DNA from: Rhodobacter sp.
Lineage (GTDB): Bacteria > Pseudomonadota > Alphaproteobacteria > Rhodobacterales > Rhodobacteraceae
NCBI GenBank assembly: GCA_030065095.1
Contig: JASJDP010000001.1
Coordinates: 186,001-250,000, forward strand
Direction of reading: 5' to 3'
Length of the DNA stretch: 64,000 nucleotides
The translations under genes and the position numbers were made by a program. Of the stretch, positions 10,401 to 18,304 are shown in pieces. How positions within the stretch are numbered: position 1 is the first letter of the stretch; each line of letters begins with the position of its first letter. The notes beneath the pieces are model-generated. The model did not search any database. It saw only the letters and a list, made by a program, of their open reading frames with translations, and was not told where the DNA came from.

Positions 10401-10953
10401 CATCGGCCATGCCGAGATGTGGAGCACGGCCCAGGGCCGTTACGGACGCCCGCTGCAGGTGGCCGGCATTCAGCACGCCCCGCCGCCGCTTGTCTGCGGG
10501 ATCGACCGGACGCAACAGCGTCTGGTCGTCAGCGCAGGCTTCGCCGATCCGTTGCGCCAGGGCCGGTCGGTGCAGCCGATGCCGCCCAGAACCGAGCTTT
10601 GGGCGATGCTATACGTGCAGGCCGTTCAAGCCGACGACGGCGACAGACGCAACGTGTTGTTGGGCCACCGCAGGCTATCCCCCGACCGGCGGCGCGACCC
10701 GATCGGGCGGGAACGGTTTACCGCGGCGTTTCCCGCGTCAGTCAACGATGCGGCGGGGCGCACCAGTTGGTCGTCATCCGAAATCACCAGCCTTCTGGCC
10801 GACATCACGCTTGGACCCGACGCACCGCTCAGTTGCATCGTCGTCGAGACGCTGCCGGGAGAGCAGCCCTGGAGGGACCCGGTGGGTGGAAACCTGGGTT
10901 ATGAACGGATCCTGCGGGTCTCGCCGCTGACCAAGGTGCCCGACATCTGTTAA
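7444..10953 (+). CDS. giant protein of unknown family (1169 aa), gene 2 of a two-gene unit
   Basis: No family recognised. The start follows a strong AAAGGAG site 8 bases before ATG. There is no signal peptide or membrane helix. A segment near residues 420-450 (LRYGERYEWRVRLCDLSGGG) resembles the F/G strand of fibronectin type III folds, and the C-terminal third (GFFLYEFRIGH, TELWAMLYVQAVQ) again looks like stacked beta domains. Acidic proline-rich linkers separate the blocks. It is probably co-transcribed with the 1576-residue protein and may be its structural partner; a surface, tail-like or scaffold role is only a guess. Confidence 0.82.
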   Translation: MTAAASRLVLLPFLQGWDGTDLTVRMMVTPQTDPTAPPAPGQTPFASTDFQFTLRLIADPTVLPTPASAAASETALTQTAPADAATLFAGLNAELPIDGSIGPVDPRASSVRIMKYAPPAYRDATGYGQGGNRFLLTDDTYRCALKDQPPAGTSVAASAPPLSWGQVLASVLRQPLLAEAAGLVRQVTIPVPEAVRDQGGWLYIALTAGGPWSGLLGTPGAIRSYAARIPALDGPRALFTPVLFPVTAAPIPGYDSVFAEATRYDDGFAKEVYGAQPAFADPFDEEGDNEAERPAQERGMFLGWDDEQMVTWFNRQIDPAAAPLDAPMGVRGYRVDARREGDTDWEPLTLAETTVAFGTTDLGTAQANFPIEVGPNKLLGDTSPNMWLPSFFAAWDGRPLVGVDRLADRLLGGDDEPEPVVGLPPPIPLRYGERYEWRVRLCDLSGGGPDVTDAALNPGAQPIFAAPMLRYVRPGGIRVSPVLPPVADPTAPPTTLTVTKPRLGFPACLVAGGDAAALEADIPAATAEGRIPGLPDPDVDLLEIAVDVLRPDADPDTDEAAYDRLYTVERAFSATGEVALDLAWQDVADIFDIAPPAAGDIVLPTSRNVRLELTPICSDKPNYFGGEDVRRGHPSTVPLRRPAEDERGLLALSRGWLAEAYFLQPGEPYSRALSGARRSAGASGRGADDPLGRLAVALDLDRVGPAIRARPGRRCLFGLHPSLNAVIGPDGGSVRFATQNEVTGQWIVAVAVSVERDWTWDGLKALRIERDGTVVGRVTWRQSASHEVARARARGETEMIFLDVIDPQPAPGAFPRPTAPSYRAVPEFRVAPSQEDPPPKADLDLPVAVPPRQVPKVASAGIALSPYRRGDDYSETEERTRMVWLEFDRPPDDPNDAVFARMLATSPDPVLTGDLGGDPSITEPPLPIDPEPIRTIVPGQGDDRSGLGAMQRLIPTDSDVHYILPLPPGLAPDAPELFGFFLYEFRIGHAEMWSTAQGRYGRPLQVAGIQHAPPPLVCGIDRTQQRLVVSAGFADPLRQGRSVQPMPPRTELWAMLYVQAVQADDGDRRNVLLGHRRLSPDRRRDPIGRERFTAAFPASVNDAAGRTSWSSSEITSLLADITLGPDAPLSCIVVETLPGEQPWRDPVGGNLGYERILRVSPLTKVPDIC

Positions 10954-10996
10954 TTTGATCTCGCGCCGTGCAAAGGCGACGAACGCGACTATATGT

Positions 10997-11021
10997 GGGG
11001 CAGGATTCGAACCGATGCCCC
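10997..11021 (+). promoter_or_regulatory. hairpin covering ribosome site and start codon of araC-type gene
   Basis: Arms GGGGCA (10997-11002) and TGCCCC (11016-11021) enclose a 13-base loop that holds most of the AGGA ribosome site; the 3' arm includes two bases of the ATG at 11015. Such a stem could dampen initiation. The reverse strand also looks like a tRNA T-loop (GGTTCGAATCC), but no tRNA can be built. Confidence 0.35.
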
Positions 11022-11902
11022 GCCGCTACAAAGACGTCTATCCCTCCCTGCCGTTGCTCAACAGCGACGAGCTTGCGCACAATTCCGCCGCTGCGCTGAT
11101 GTCGGTGCAGTACTTTCGGGCTGCGCCGGACAGCATGCCTGAAGAGGTTTTCTCCGAGCATCACGTCCTGCTCAACCTGCGCGAAGAGCCCCACAGGGTG
11201 CAGAACACCCGCGATGGCGCGTTGAGGGACTTCACGTTCCACAAGGACGACATCATCGTAACGCCGGCGGGCATGCGGTCCGGCTGGCGCTGGTTCGCGA
11301 CGTCCGACGTGATCGTCGTCACGCTGGATCCCGAAAGGGTGGAACGCTTTGCGCAGTCCGAGCTTGGGATGCTGCTCGATCCGCAGCAGTTTCGCGACTT
11401 GCCGCAGTTTACGGATGCCGATTTGTGCGCCGCGGGCGTCATGTTGCGCGATGCGCTCGACGGCGACGACATCTCGTCCGGCGTGATGTTCGAAGCGATG
11501 AGCCGCGTGCTGCTGGTCAAGCTTCTTCTTCGGTACGGCCAACGACGCCCGGAAGAGATCGCGCTGTCCTCACGGTTTACGTCGGCTCACTACCACCGTG
11601 TCCTGGCATACATCCGCGCGCGGCTGGACCGGACGGTCACCGTCGACGAGCTTGCGAAAGAGGCTGGCATGAGCCCCTCTCATTTCAGCCGTGTCTTTAA
11701 GGAAACGCTCGGCTCGACGCCCATGCAATACGTTCTGGCCTACCGGATCGAGCAAGCCATCAAGATGATGGCCGACCCGATGCGGCCCCTTGGGGATATC
11801 GCGCTTGCCTGCGGGTTTTCGGATCAGGCCCACTTCTCGCGCAGCTTCAAACAGGTGACGGGACAAACCCCGCGAAACTTCCGGGCCGCGTCCGCCGCGT
11901 GA
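11015..11902 (+). CDS. AraC family transcriptional regulator
   Basis: A 295-residue regulator with an N-terminal cupin-like sensing half and a C-terminal double helix-turn-helix (VDELAKEAGMSPSHFSRVFKE as first helix pair, GDIALACGFSDQAHFSRSFKQVTGQTPRNFR as AraC signature). An in-frame TTG at 10955 exists, but ATG 11015 has an AGGA site at proper spacing and the upstream residues look non-conserved. It follows the giant gene by about 60 bp and precedes an exported hydrolase by 130 bp, so it probably controls one of them. Confidence 0.88.
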   Translation: MPRRYKDVYPSLPLLNSDELAHNSAAALMSVQYFRAAPDSMPEEVFSEHHVLLNLREEPHRVQNTRDGALRDFTFHKDDIIVTPAGMRSGWRWFATSDVIVVTLDPERVERFAQSELGMLLDPQQFRDLPQFTDADLCAAGVMLRDALDGDDISSGVMFEAMSRVLLVKLLLRYGQRRPEEIALSSRFTSAHYHRVLAYIRARLDRTVTVDELAKEAGMSPSHFSRVFKETLGSTPMQYVLAYRIEQAIKMMADPMRPLGDIALACGFSDQAHFSRSFKQVTGQTPRNFRAASAA

Positions 11903-12033
11903 TCGCCGGCATCACCAAAGCAGAAGCATTCAAAAAGCTCGCAGGCCGGTTCAAGTATTGAGCCGGCGTCACCGGTATCTCTTGGGTCATCGGGCACATC
12001 GCCCAAGGACATGAAACCCAAGGAGAGACCAGA

Positions 12034-12993
12034 ATGAAAGCCCTCGCACTCACCGCTGCCGCCACGCTTATGGCGTCCACGGCCGCCATCGCCCAAGTCG
12101 AAACGCGTACGTTCACCTTCGAAAACGAAGGCGCCACTCTTTCGGGCACGCTCTATCTGCCGGAGGGCCACAATGGGACGGCACTGCCCGCGGTCGTCGT
12201 GACCGGCGCCTGGACCACGGTCGAAGAGCAGATGCCGCGCATCTACGCCGAAGAGATGGTCGAACGCGGCTTTGCCGCTTTCACCTTCGATTTCAGAGGA
12301 TGGGGCAAATCCGGCGATCTTCCTCAGAACGCCCGCTTCGTCGAAAGCCCGGAGGCGAAAACATCGGACATCCGCGCGGCCTTCGACTTCGTCGCCACCC
12401 TGCCCGAGGTCGACGCGACCCGGATCAACGGGCTCGGCATCTGCGCCTCCGCCGGCTATATGATCGACGCGGTGTCCGGCAACGGCTTGGTCCAAAAGGT
12501 GGGCCTTGTCGCCCCTTGGCTGCAGAATCAAGAGATCGTTCATGCCGTCTATGGCGGCGCAGATGGCGTTGCGGGCCTGATCGAGATGTCGCGCCGGGCC
12601 GAAGCCGCCGGCGGGCAGATCATCCCGGCAGCCGGCCCCGAGGGCGCAGAGGGCGTGTTGATGCCGATCGGCGGCTATTATTACGAGGCTGACCGCGGCG
12701 CGATCCCCGAATACGACAACCGGTGGAACAACGCCGGCTGGGAAGGCTGGCTGACCTATCACCCGGCCGATAACGCCCAGCGTCTCGACAAGCCGCTGGC
12801 CATCGTACACTCGGAAGCGGCCGCAATCCCACAGGGCGTGCGCAGCTTCCTCGATGGCTTCGCCGGAGACGCCACCTTGGAATGGCTGGAAGATGTCACG
12901 CAGTTCGATTTCTACGACAACCCCGAGGATGTGACGCGGGCCGCCGACACAATGGCCGATCACTTTGCGCCCAATCCCAGTCGCGACAGCTAA
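12034..12993 (+). CDS. secreted alpha/beta hydrolase (dienelactone-hydrolase-like)
   Basis: A 319-residue protein with a clear signal peptide cleaved after about residue 20 (AAIA). The alpha/beta hydrolase core shows the oxyanion strand LPAVVVTGAW, the FDFRGWGKSG loop and the nucleophile elbow GLGICASAGY, where Cys137 occupies the nucleophile position, as in dienelactone-hydrolase relatives. Candidate acid and base lie near the C-terminus (TQFDFYDNP, MADHF). AAGGAG precedes the ATG. The substrate is unknown; the periplasmic location and neighbouring SnoaL-like protein suggest joint turnover of a small organic compound. Confidence 0.83.
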   Translation: MKALALTAAATLMASTAAIAQVETRTFTFENEGATLSGTLYLPEGHNGTALPAVVVTGAWTTVEEQMPRIYAEEMVERGFAAFTFDFRGWGKSGDLPQNARFVESPEAKTSDIRAAFDFVATLPEVDATRINGLGICASAGYMIDAVSGNGLVQKVGLVAPWLQNQEIVHAVYGGADGVAGLIEMSRRAEAAGGQIIPAAGPEGAEGVLMPIGGYYYEADRGAIPEYDNRWNNAGWEGWLTYHPADNAQRLDKPLAIVHSEAAAIPQGVRSFLDGFAGDATLEWLEDVTQFDFYDNPEDVTRAADTMADHFAPNPSRDS

Positions 12994-13087
12994 CCCAGGC
13001 CGGTCCCGGCCACACGCCGCAGCGGCGCCGGCCGCGTGCCGCCGCGGCATCAAAACCCCTCTTTAACCTCACGAAGGAACCCACCTC

Positions 13088-13630
13088 ATGAAAACCGCAG
13101 CTCTTGCGCTGGCCCTTGCCGCCACACCCGCCCTCGCCGACATTTCGGGCGATCCCGCGACACTCGAAACCCTGCTGGATCGCACCGAGATGGTGCGCAT
13201 TGCCGACGCCATAGACGCGGCGGTCGACGCCAAGGATTGGACGGCCGCGCGCGCCCACTTCACCGACGAGATCGCGGTCGATTTCACCTCGCTGGTCGGT
13301 GGCGAGCCGGCCGTGATCCCGGCAGACGCGCTGATTGCCGGTTGGTCGGCCAACCTGACCGAAGAGAAGACGAGCTTTCATCTACGCGGCAATCACCGCA
13401 TCAGCTTTGACGGGCCGGACGCAGCGGTCATGCAAAGCCACGGCTATGCCTGGAACCGGATGGAACGCGGCGGCCTGCCTGAAAACGGGGGTGAGGTTCT
13501 CTGGGAAGTCTGGGGGAGTTACGAACACGGGTTTGTCCGGACCGGGACCGGGTGGCGCGTCAATGCGATGACATTCACTGCAACCGCTGAACGCGGCAGT
13601 GATTTCGTCCGCAACACGCCGGGAAGCTGA
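13088..13630 (+). CDS. secreted SnoaL-like (NTF2-fold) protein
   Basis: A 180-residue protein with a short signal peptide (residues 1-17, ending ALA). The mature part has the NTF2/SnoaL-like pattern: a helical start (RIADAIDAAVDAKDWTAARAHF), then FTDEIAVDFTSL, and a curved sheet ending in a WRVNAMTF strand. The family contains both enzymes and binding proteins, so no reaction is assigned. It lies 95 bp after the hydrolase on the same strand and is probably co-expressed with it. Confidence 0.72.
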   Translation: MKTAALALALAATPALADISGDPATLETLLDRTEMVRIADAIDAAVDAKDWTAARAHFTDEIAVDFTSLVGGEPAVIPADALIAGWSANLTEEKTSFHLRGNHRISFDGPDAAVMQSHGYAWNRMERGGLPENGGEVLWEVWGSYEHGFVRTGTGWRVNAMTFTATAERGSDFVRNTPGS

Positions 13631-13775
13631 GACGGGTTGTCGGCCTGGAACGCCGGCCGAATGGTGAAGCAGGTCACAGCGCGGATGCCGCTGTGGCCGA
13701 CCGCGCCGCAAAGGCTGTTGCCACAAACGAGTGAAGAGTTGGCCAAGCGCAGCGATGCCTTGTCCTTCGATCCGA

Positions 13776-15914
13776 TCAACCCGCCTCATTCGCGTCGGTC
13801 GGCCAATCGGTCGTCGCGATCAGCCCCGCCCCGCCAATGGCCGACCACAGCTCTTCGGCGATGTGCGGTGCGAAGGGCGCAAGCAGGACAAGCAGACGAC
13901 GCGTTGCCAGGGCAAACCCCCGCCGGGTTTCCCGGTCAAAGGAGCCGGACCCTGCATAGCGCTCCAAAAGCTCCAGACACTTCACCAGTTCGGCGATACA
14001 GGCGCGGTAACGGTAGTTTTCGATCATCTGCGTGATCTTGCGCGACACACCGGCTGTGGCACGGTTGAGCTTGGGATGCGGGCCGGCATCCGCATCCGCC
14101 AGCCCGTCGACGATAACCTCGGTATTGCAGCGCACCAGGGCGTCGATTCGAGCCAGAAGCGTGTCGCAATACGTCAGATCCCGGTCGGACCAGTCGACGC
14201 GGGATGCGGGGTTTGCGGCATTGAGGATATGCAGCCGCAGGGCATCGGCGCCATGGCGTTCGACGGCCACTTTCGGCGACACGACGTTGCCGTGGCTCTT
14301 GCTCATCTTCCTGCCGTCGAGAAGGACCGAATCGTGCCCGTGATACCGAAGGATCGGTTCGGGACCGTCGAGGAACCCCGCCTCGTGCAGGACGAGGCCG
14401 AGGAACCGGTAGAGGTGCAGGTAGAGGAAGGAATCGATGCCATTGTGAAACCAGTCCACAGGCATCCATGGGTCAAAATCCTCTTTCCTGAATGAGAAAT
14501 CCGGGCCCAATTTCGAGGCGCAGGCCAAGAAGCACCAGATCACGTCGAAATAGCAATCCAATGTGTCGGAGTCCCGTCTGGCAGGACCCGCGCAAGCCGG
14601 GCAGGACACATCGGGCGCGGCCGCAGCCCCTGCATCCGGCAGCGGAACCGGCAATGCGTGTCCGGGCACCGGCACCGCGCCGCAATCGGGGCAATGAATG
14701 ACCGGGATCGGCGTGCCCCAGCGGCGCTGCCGGGACACCAGCCAGTCGTGCACGCGATATTCGGTCGCCTGCGAAATCCGGATTTTCATCCCATGATCGG
14801 GCGGTGCGGCTTCGCCGGGGCGGGCGGAGCGCCAGATATCGTCATCCGTGGGGGACGATCCGGGCAGGCCCAGACGCAAGCCGCCGGCGAAGCCGCCATC
14901 GACCCGGTCCGACAGCAGCACCGGCATGCTGACATCGCCGGTCGGATGCCGGACCCAAATGCCGGTCGCCACGCCGGACGGGCCGGTTTCGGCCCTGTCG
15001 CCGGCGGTGCGCCGCAACCGCCCGTGTGCCCGGGTGCAGAACTCCCGCGCGGCCGTTCCTTCGGCGGTTTGCGGCAACAGTCCGGTCAAGGCGTCACAGT
15101 CGGTCGAGGCGGCCAGAAACCGCGCTTCGTCCAAAATCTGCCCGTCCGGCACGAAGACCGGCAAGGCGACACCCGGCCTTCCGACGACCGGCAGCTGCAG
15201 ATAGCGCCCAGCAACCGGCGCGATGAAGCCGCTTAGCGCGTTCTTTGCAAGCTTGCCGTACCCGTCGAGCGACTGCAGACTGTCATAAAGTTCTGCCGAT
15301 CGCCCGGACAGACGCACGAACCACTGCGGAAACCGCCTGCGTTCCACAGGCGCTGCGCAGCGCCAGCAGCGCCCCTCTTCCACCTGCATATGCGCCAATG
15401 TGGTCTCGCACGCGGCGCACCAGTTCAAGGTCGCCTCTTCACGATAAACCAGATCCCGCTCGAACAGCGTCAGGAACAGCCACTGTGTCCAGCGGTAGTA
15501 TTTCGGGTCGCAGGTCGAATGCACATGGTCCCAGTCATAGCTGAGCCCCAGTTCGCACATCTGCCGACGCATCGTTTCGATGTTCCGGTCGGTGAAGGCT
15601 GCGGGCGTCGTTCCCTTGGCTTCGGCGGCCAACTCGTTCGGCAGGCCAAAGGCATCGAATTCGAAACAGTAGAGCACCCGCTTGCCGCACATCCTCTGAT
15701 ATCGTGCCATCACGTCACCCAGCGTGAAGGTCCGCACATGGCCCATGTGCAGGTCTCCATTCGGGAACGGGCCGCCGTCAAAGTTGAAAAATGGCTTGCC
15801 GCCGGGATTGAAATCCGCCGAGAAACATCCGGCGGCCGCCCATCGCGCCTGCCACTTTCGCTCCATCTCGGCGATATCGGTCCGTCCGCGCGTCGCGGAG
15901 TCAGGATGCGCCAT
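13776..15914 (-). CDS. leucyl-tRNA-synthetase paralogue in peptide-modification cluster
   Basis: A 712-residue class I aminoacyl-tRNA synthetase of the leucyl type with an intact ATP site: HMGH at residues 56-59 and KMSKS at 536-540. A Cys-rich zinc module (CAACETTLAHMQ, then CWRC) is present. Three departures from normal LeuRS (about 850 residues) are visible. The threonine-rich TTRPDT editing motif is replaced by VFVPDGQILDEARFL, the editing aspartate region reads PGSSPTDDDIW, and the protein ends at the anticodon-binding helices without the C-terminal domain that contacts tRNA-Leu. It lies 21 bp after the B12 radical SAM gene as the last gene of the cluster. It may form an aminoacyl-adenylate for peptide tailoring, or serve as a resistant target copy; both are inference. 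Confidence 0.85.
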   Translation of the reverse strand: MAHPDSATRGRTDIAEMERKWQARWAAAGCFSADFNPGGKPFFNFDGGPFPNGDLHMGHVRTFTLGDVMARYQRMCGKRVLYCFEFDAFGLPNELAAEAKGTTPAAFTDRNIETMRRQMCELGLSYDWDHVHSTCDPKYYRWTQWLFLTLFERDLVYREEATLNWCAACETTLAHMQVEEGRCWRCAAPVERRRFPQWFVRLSGRSAELYDSLQSLDGYGKLAKNALSGFIAPVAGRYLQLPVVGRPGVALPVFVPDGQILDEARFLAASTDCDALTGLLPQTAEGTAAREFCTRAHGRLRRTAGDRAETGPSGVATGIWVRHPTGDVSMPVLLSDRVDGGFAGGLRLGLPGSSPTDDDIWRSARPGEAAPPDHGMKIRISQATEYRVHDWLVSRQRRWGTPIPVIHCPDCGAVPVPGHALPVPLPDAGAAAAPDVSCPACAGPARRDSDTLDCYFDVIWCFLACASKLGPDFSFRKEDFDPWMPVDWFHNGIDSFLYLHLYRFLGLVLHEAGFLDGPEPILRYHGHDSVLLDGRKMSKSHGNVVSPKVAVERHGADALRLHILNAANPASRVDWSDRDLTYCDTLLARIDALVRCNTEVIVDGLADADAGPHPKLNRATAGVSRKITQMIENYRYRACIAELVKCLELLERYAGSGSFDRETRRGFALATRRLLVLLAPFAPHIAEELWSAIGGAGLIATTDWPTDANEAG

Positions 15915-15935
15915 CAGATCCTCGCCGCGGGCGTG

Positions 15936-17309
15936 TCAGGCCACCGCCTCGACAGGCTGGGGTATCGGGTGATCATACGCGTGCTGCAGCAGGTGCGGCG
16001 ACAGACCGGAAGCCTGAAGATAGTCCCACTTGCGATCGAAATCCGGGGTCGGCAGCTGATAGAAGCACGAGAACAGGTCGGGGCGTTCGGCAATCATCGT
16101 CTCTGCCCAGCGGTTGTCCTGGCCGCGGTAGAATTGCAGTTGCGACGAATACTGGGGATCGAAGGTGATCTGGTCCTTGTACTGGGTATAAAGCTGCGAG
16201 TAGCGGTAAGGCAGCGCCAGGTTCAGCTGGGGGGATGCGCCCAGGGACGTCAGGTAGATCAGGAAGAAACAGGTGTCCTGCAGGTCCTCGTAGGTCTCGT
16301 TCGGAAAACCCCAGACGAAGGACGCGGTGACGAAATCGAAGTGCTTCAGCGAAGTTTCGACGATCCGGCTGACGGTATCAGTGTCGGTCTCCTTGACAAC
16401 TTCGGTCAGGACCCGGTCCGAGCCGGATTCGACCCCGTAGAACACCTTGGTGCACCCGGCATCGGCCATCGTGGCGATCAGTTCCTCATCCATCAGATCG
16501 ACGCGCGCATAACAGCCCCAGTTGAAGTCGATGCCGCGGGCCTTGATGCCGTGGCAGAACTCCATCACCACCTTGCGCGACAGCACGAAGGTGTCGTCGA
16601 CAATGAACACGTCGCGCGCGCCGTGGCGTTTCACCAGCCGCTCGAGCTCGTCGAGATAGTGCGTCATCGGGCGGCGCGTGTTGAGACGGTCCCAGAACGG
16701 GGCAATGTCGCAGAACGTGCAGCTATAGGGGCAGCCGCGGGCATACTGGCTGTCGACGATCCGGTACCGGCCCAGATCCAGGCGGCTATAATCCGGTGCC
16801 GGCAGGTCCACCATCGACGGAATTCGCGCCCGCTTTGGCGTCTGCGTCACTCGGCCATTCCAGCGATAGGCGATGCCGGCCACATCGCCGGGCTCCCGGC
16901 CTGCGGTCAGCCGCTGCATCAACTCGACCAGGGTGCGTTCGCCTTCGCCGACGACGATGGCATCGAAGGCGCCGCAATAGTCCAGCAACTCGCGCGCCAC
17001 GGGCGACGGCCCGATGCCGCCCAGAATGATCCTGGTGTCCGGCGCACGCGCCTTGATCAGTTCGGCCGCGCGGATCACCAGCGGCAGCGCATAGCTCATG
17101 CAGCTGAAGCCGACGACGTCCGCGCCGTCCTTTGCAAAATCCGCGAGTGTTTCGGGACGCCACGGGGCAGGGTCGGCGCAGAACTGATAGTCGCGGATCT
17201 CTGCGCTGAATCCGGCCTCCGCCAGTGCCGCCGACAGGTACAGCAATCCCTGCGGCGGGACCTTGACGTCGCTTGGCAGGACCGTGTTGATCAGAGTGAT
17301 ATCGGCCAT
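15936..17309 (-). CDS. B12-binding-domain radical SAM enzyme
   Basis: A 457-residue class B radical SAM protein. Residues 1-135 form a Rossmann-like cobalamin-binding domain (SAALAEAGF, GADVVGFSCMSY, GGIGPSPV, VVGEGE). The cluster motif CPYSCTFC (Cys193, 197, 200) follows, then a TIM-barrel with FIVDDTFVLSR and YGVESGSDRVL. Enzymes of this kind methylate or rearrange unactivated carbons. The start ATG shares one base with the stop of the kinase gene (TGATG). Membership in a tight operon with a precursor peptide suggests it modifies that peptide or a bound intermediate. Confidence 0.88.
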   Translation of the reverse strand: MADITLINTVLPSDVKVPPQGLLYLSAALAEAGFSAEIRDYQFCADPAPWRPETLADFAKDGADVVGFSCMSYALPLVIRAAELIKARAPDTRIILGGIGPSPVARELLDYCGAFDAIVVGEGERTLVELMQRLTAGREPGDVAGIAYRWNGRVTQTPKRARIPSMVDLPAPDYSRLDLGRYRIVDSQYARGCPYSCTFCDIAPFWDRLNTRRPMTHYLDELERLVKRHGARDVFIVDDTFVLSRKVVMEFCHGIKARGIDFNWGCYARVDLMDEELIATMADAGCTKVFYGVESGSDRVLTEVVKETDTDTVSRIVETSLKHFDFVTASFVWGFPNETYEDLQDTCFFLIYLTSLGASPQLNLALPYRYSQLYTQYKDQITFDPQYSSQLQFYRGQDNRWAETMIAERPDLFSCFYQLPTPDFDRKWDYLQASGLSPHLLQHAYDHPIPQPVEAVA

Positions 17310-18304
17310 CAGCGGCGAACCTCTTGCGATTTGGAAAAGGGCGGCGCCATCTGGTCGGCAATCCAGCCAATCAGTTTTGCCCGGTCTTGCGCGTTCGCCT
17401 CGTAACAGGTCGCGCGTTCCGCCAGGCTGCACATAGTGTCCAGATCGGTGAAGTCGCCCACTGCAGTCTCCGGGTCGGCGCCCAGCGGAACGACGATATT
17501 GCCCATCAGGCGCAGTGCCGCGTCCGAGGCCGGGATCGGCCGGACCTCGCCGGGAGCCAAACCCGGGGTACCGAAAAACAGCAGTACCGACGGCGCAACC
17601 GTCCGTCCTACCGCGTCCCACCGCTCCCACAGCCAGCGCGGCTCGTCCAAAAGCGCGATGTCGGGCGGCTTGCCCGCCAACCCGGCCAGCATCGGCTCAC
17701 CTGTCTGCAAATCGCCACGGATGATAAAGGCGGTGGGAAACGGCAGGCAGGACAGATCGTTGCGCCGGATGCAAGAGGTGTCGTCGGATAGAAACCGGAA
17801 TCCGTGTTCGATCAGGTCAAGCGTCGTGCTGGTCTTGCCCGACGCAGCCTCTCCGACCATCAGCAGGCCGCGTCCGTTCGGCGCCTCGAGGCTCGCCGCG
17901 TGCAGGGTAACGATCTTGTCGCGGTGTTCGGCGGCCACAGCGAGGCGAAGCAACTTCGAGCTGTAGTAGTGCAAAAGGGTGGCGTCGCGGATCTGCAGCG
18001 CGTGCGGAAACCACGAGGCCATCAGCAGGTGCGCCGTCGGGTCAAGTTGAGGCGCCCCAAGCAGATCGGCCGCCTGAGACCAGCCCCTTGTTCCGGCTTC
18101 CGCCAGCACCATGACCTGGGCGCCGTCCACGCCGCCGCCGCGAAAATAGTGGTTCACCCGCGCAAGCCGTGCCAGCGCCGTTTCCGACGTCGCCGCCACC
18201 CGGAATTCCGCGCCGTGAAAGTCCAGATCGAGCCGGCATGCCAGGCCGCCGGCCAGCTTTCGGCAGGCCGCGGCAGGATCCGCCATCGCGACCAGACGCA
18301 TCAT
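17309..18304 (-). CDS. HPr-kinase-like ATPase/kinase
   Basis: A 331-residue protein with the fold signature of HprK/lasso-peptide kinases: a P-loop GEAASGKT at residues 151-158 after a short strand (GLLMV), followed by FRFLSDDTSCI, which matches the region of the catalytic aspartate pair, and a basic-hydrophobic C-terminal half. There is no sugar-phosphotransferase gene nearby, so a peptide substrate is more likely than HPr. HprK homologues (PadeK, ThcoK) phosphorylate a serine of lasso precursor peptides. The ATG overlaps the stop of the SPASM gene (ATGA), giving tight coupling. Confidence 0.8.
   Translation of the reverse strand: MMRLVAMADPAAACRKLAGGLACRLDLDFHGAEFRVAATSETALARLARVNHYFRGGGVDGAQVMVLAEAGTRGWSQAADLLGAPQLDPTAHLLMASWFPHALQIRDATLLHYYSSKLLRLAVAAEHRDKIVTLHAASLEAPNGRGLLMVGEAASGKTSTTLDLIEHGFRFLSDDTSCIRRNDLSCLPFPTAFIIRGDLQTGEPMLAGLAGKPPDIALLDEPRWLWERWDAVGRTVAPSVLLFFGTPGLAPGEVRPIPASDAALRLMGNIVVPLGADPETAVGDFTDLDTMCSLAERATCYEANAQDRAKLIGWIADQMAPPFSKSQEVRR

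Noticed and set aside
10991..11025. Possible tRNA 3' end on the - strand (GGTTCGAATCCTGCCCC)
   Set aside because: The T stem does not pair properly and no anticodon or D arm can be built; at most a tiny fragment.
15390..17405. 671-codon open frame on + strand
   Set aside because: Antisense to the LeuRS paralogue and B12 radical SAM genes, which have intact motifs and operon overlaps.
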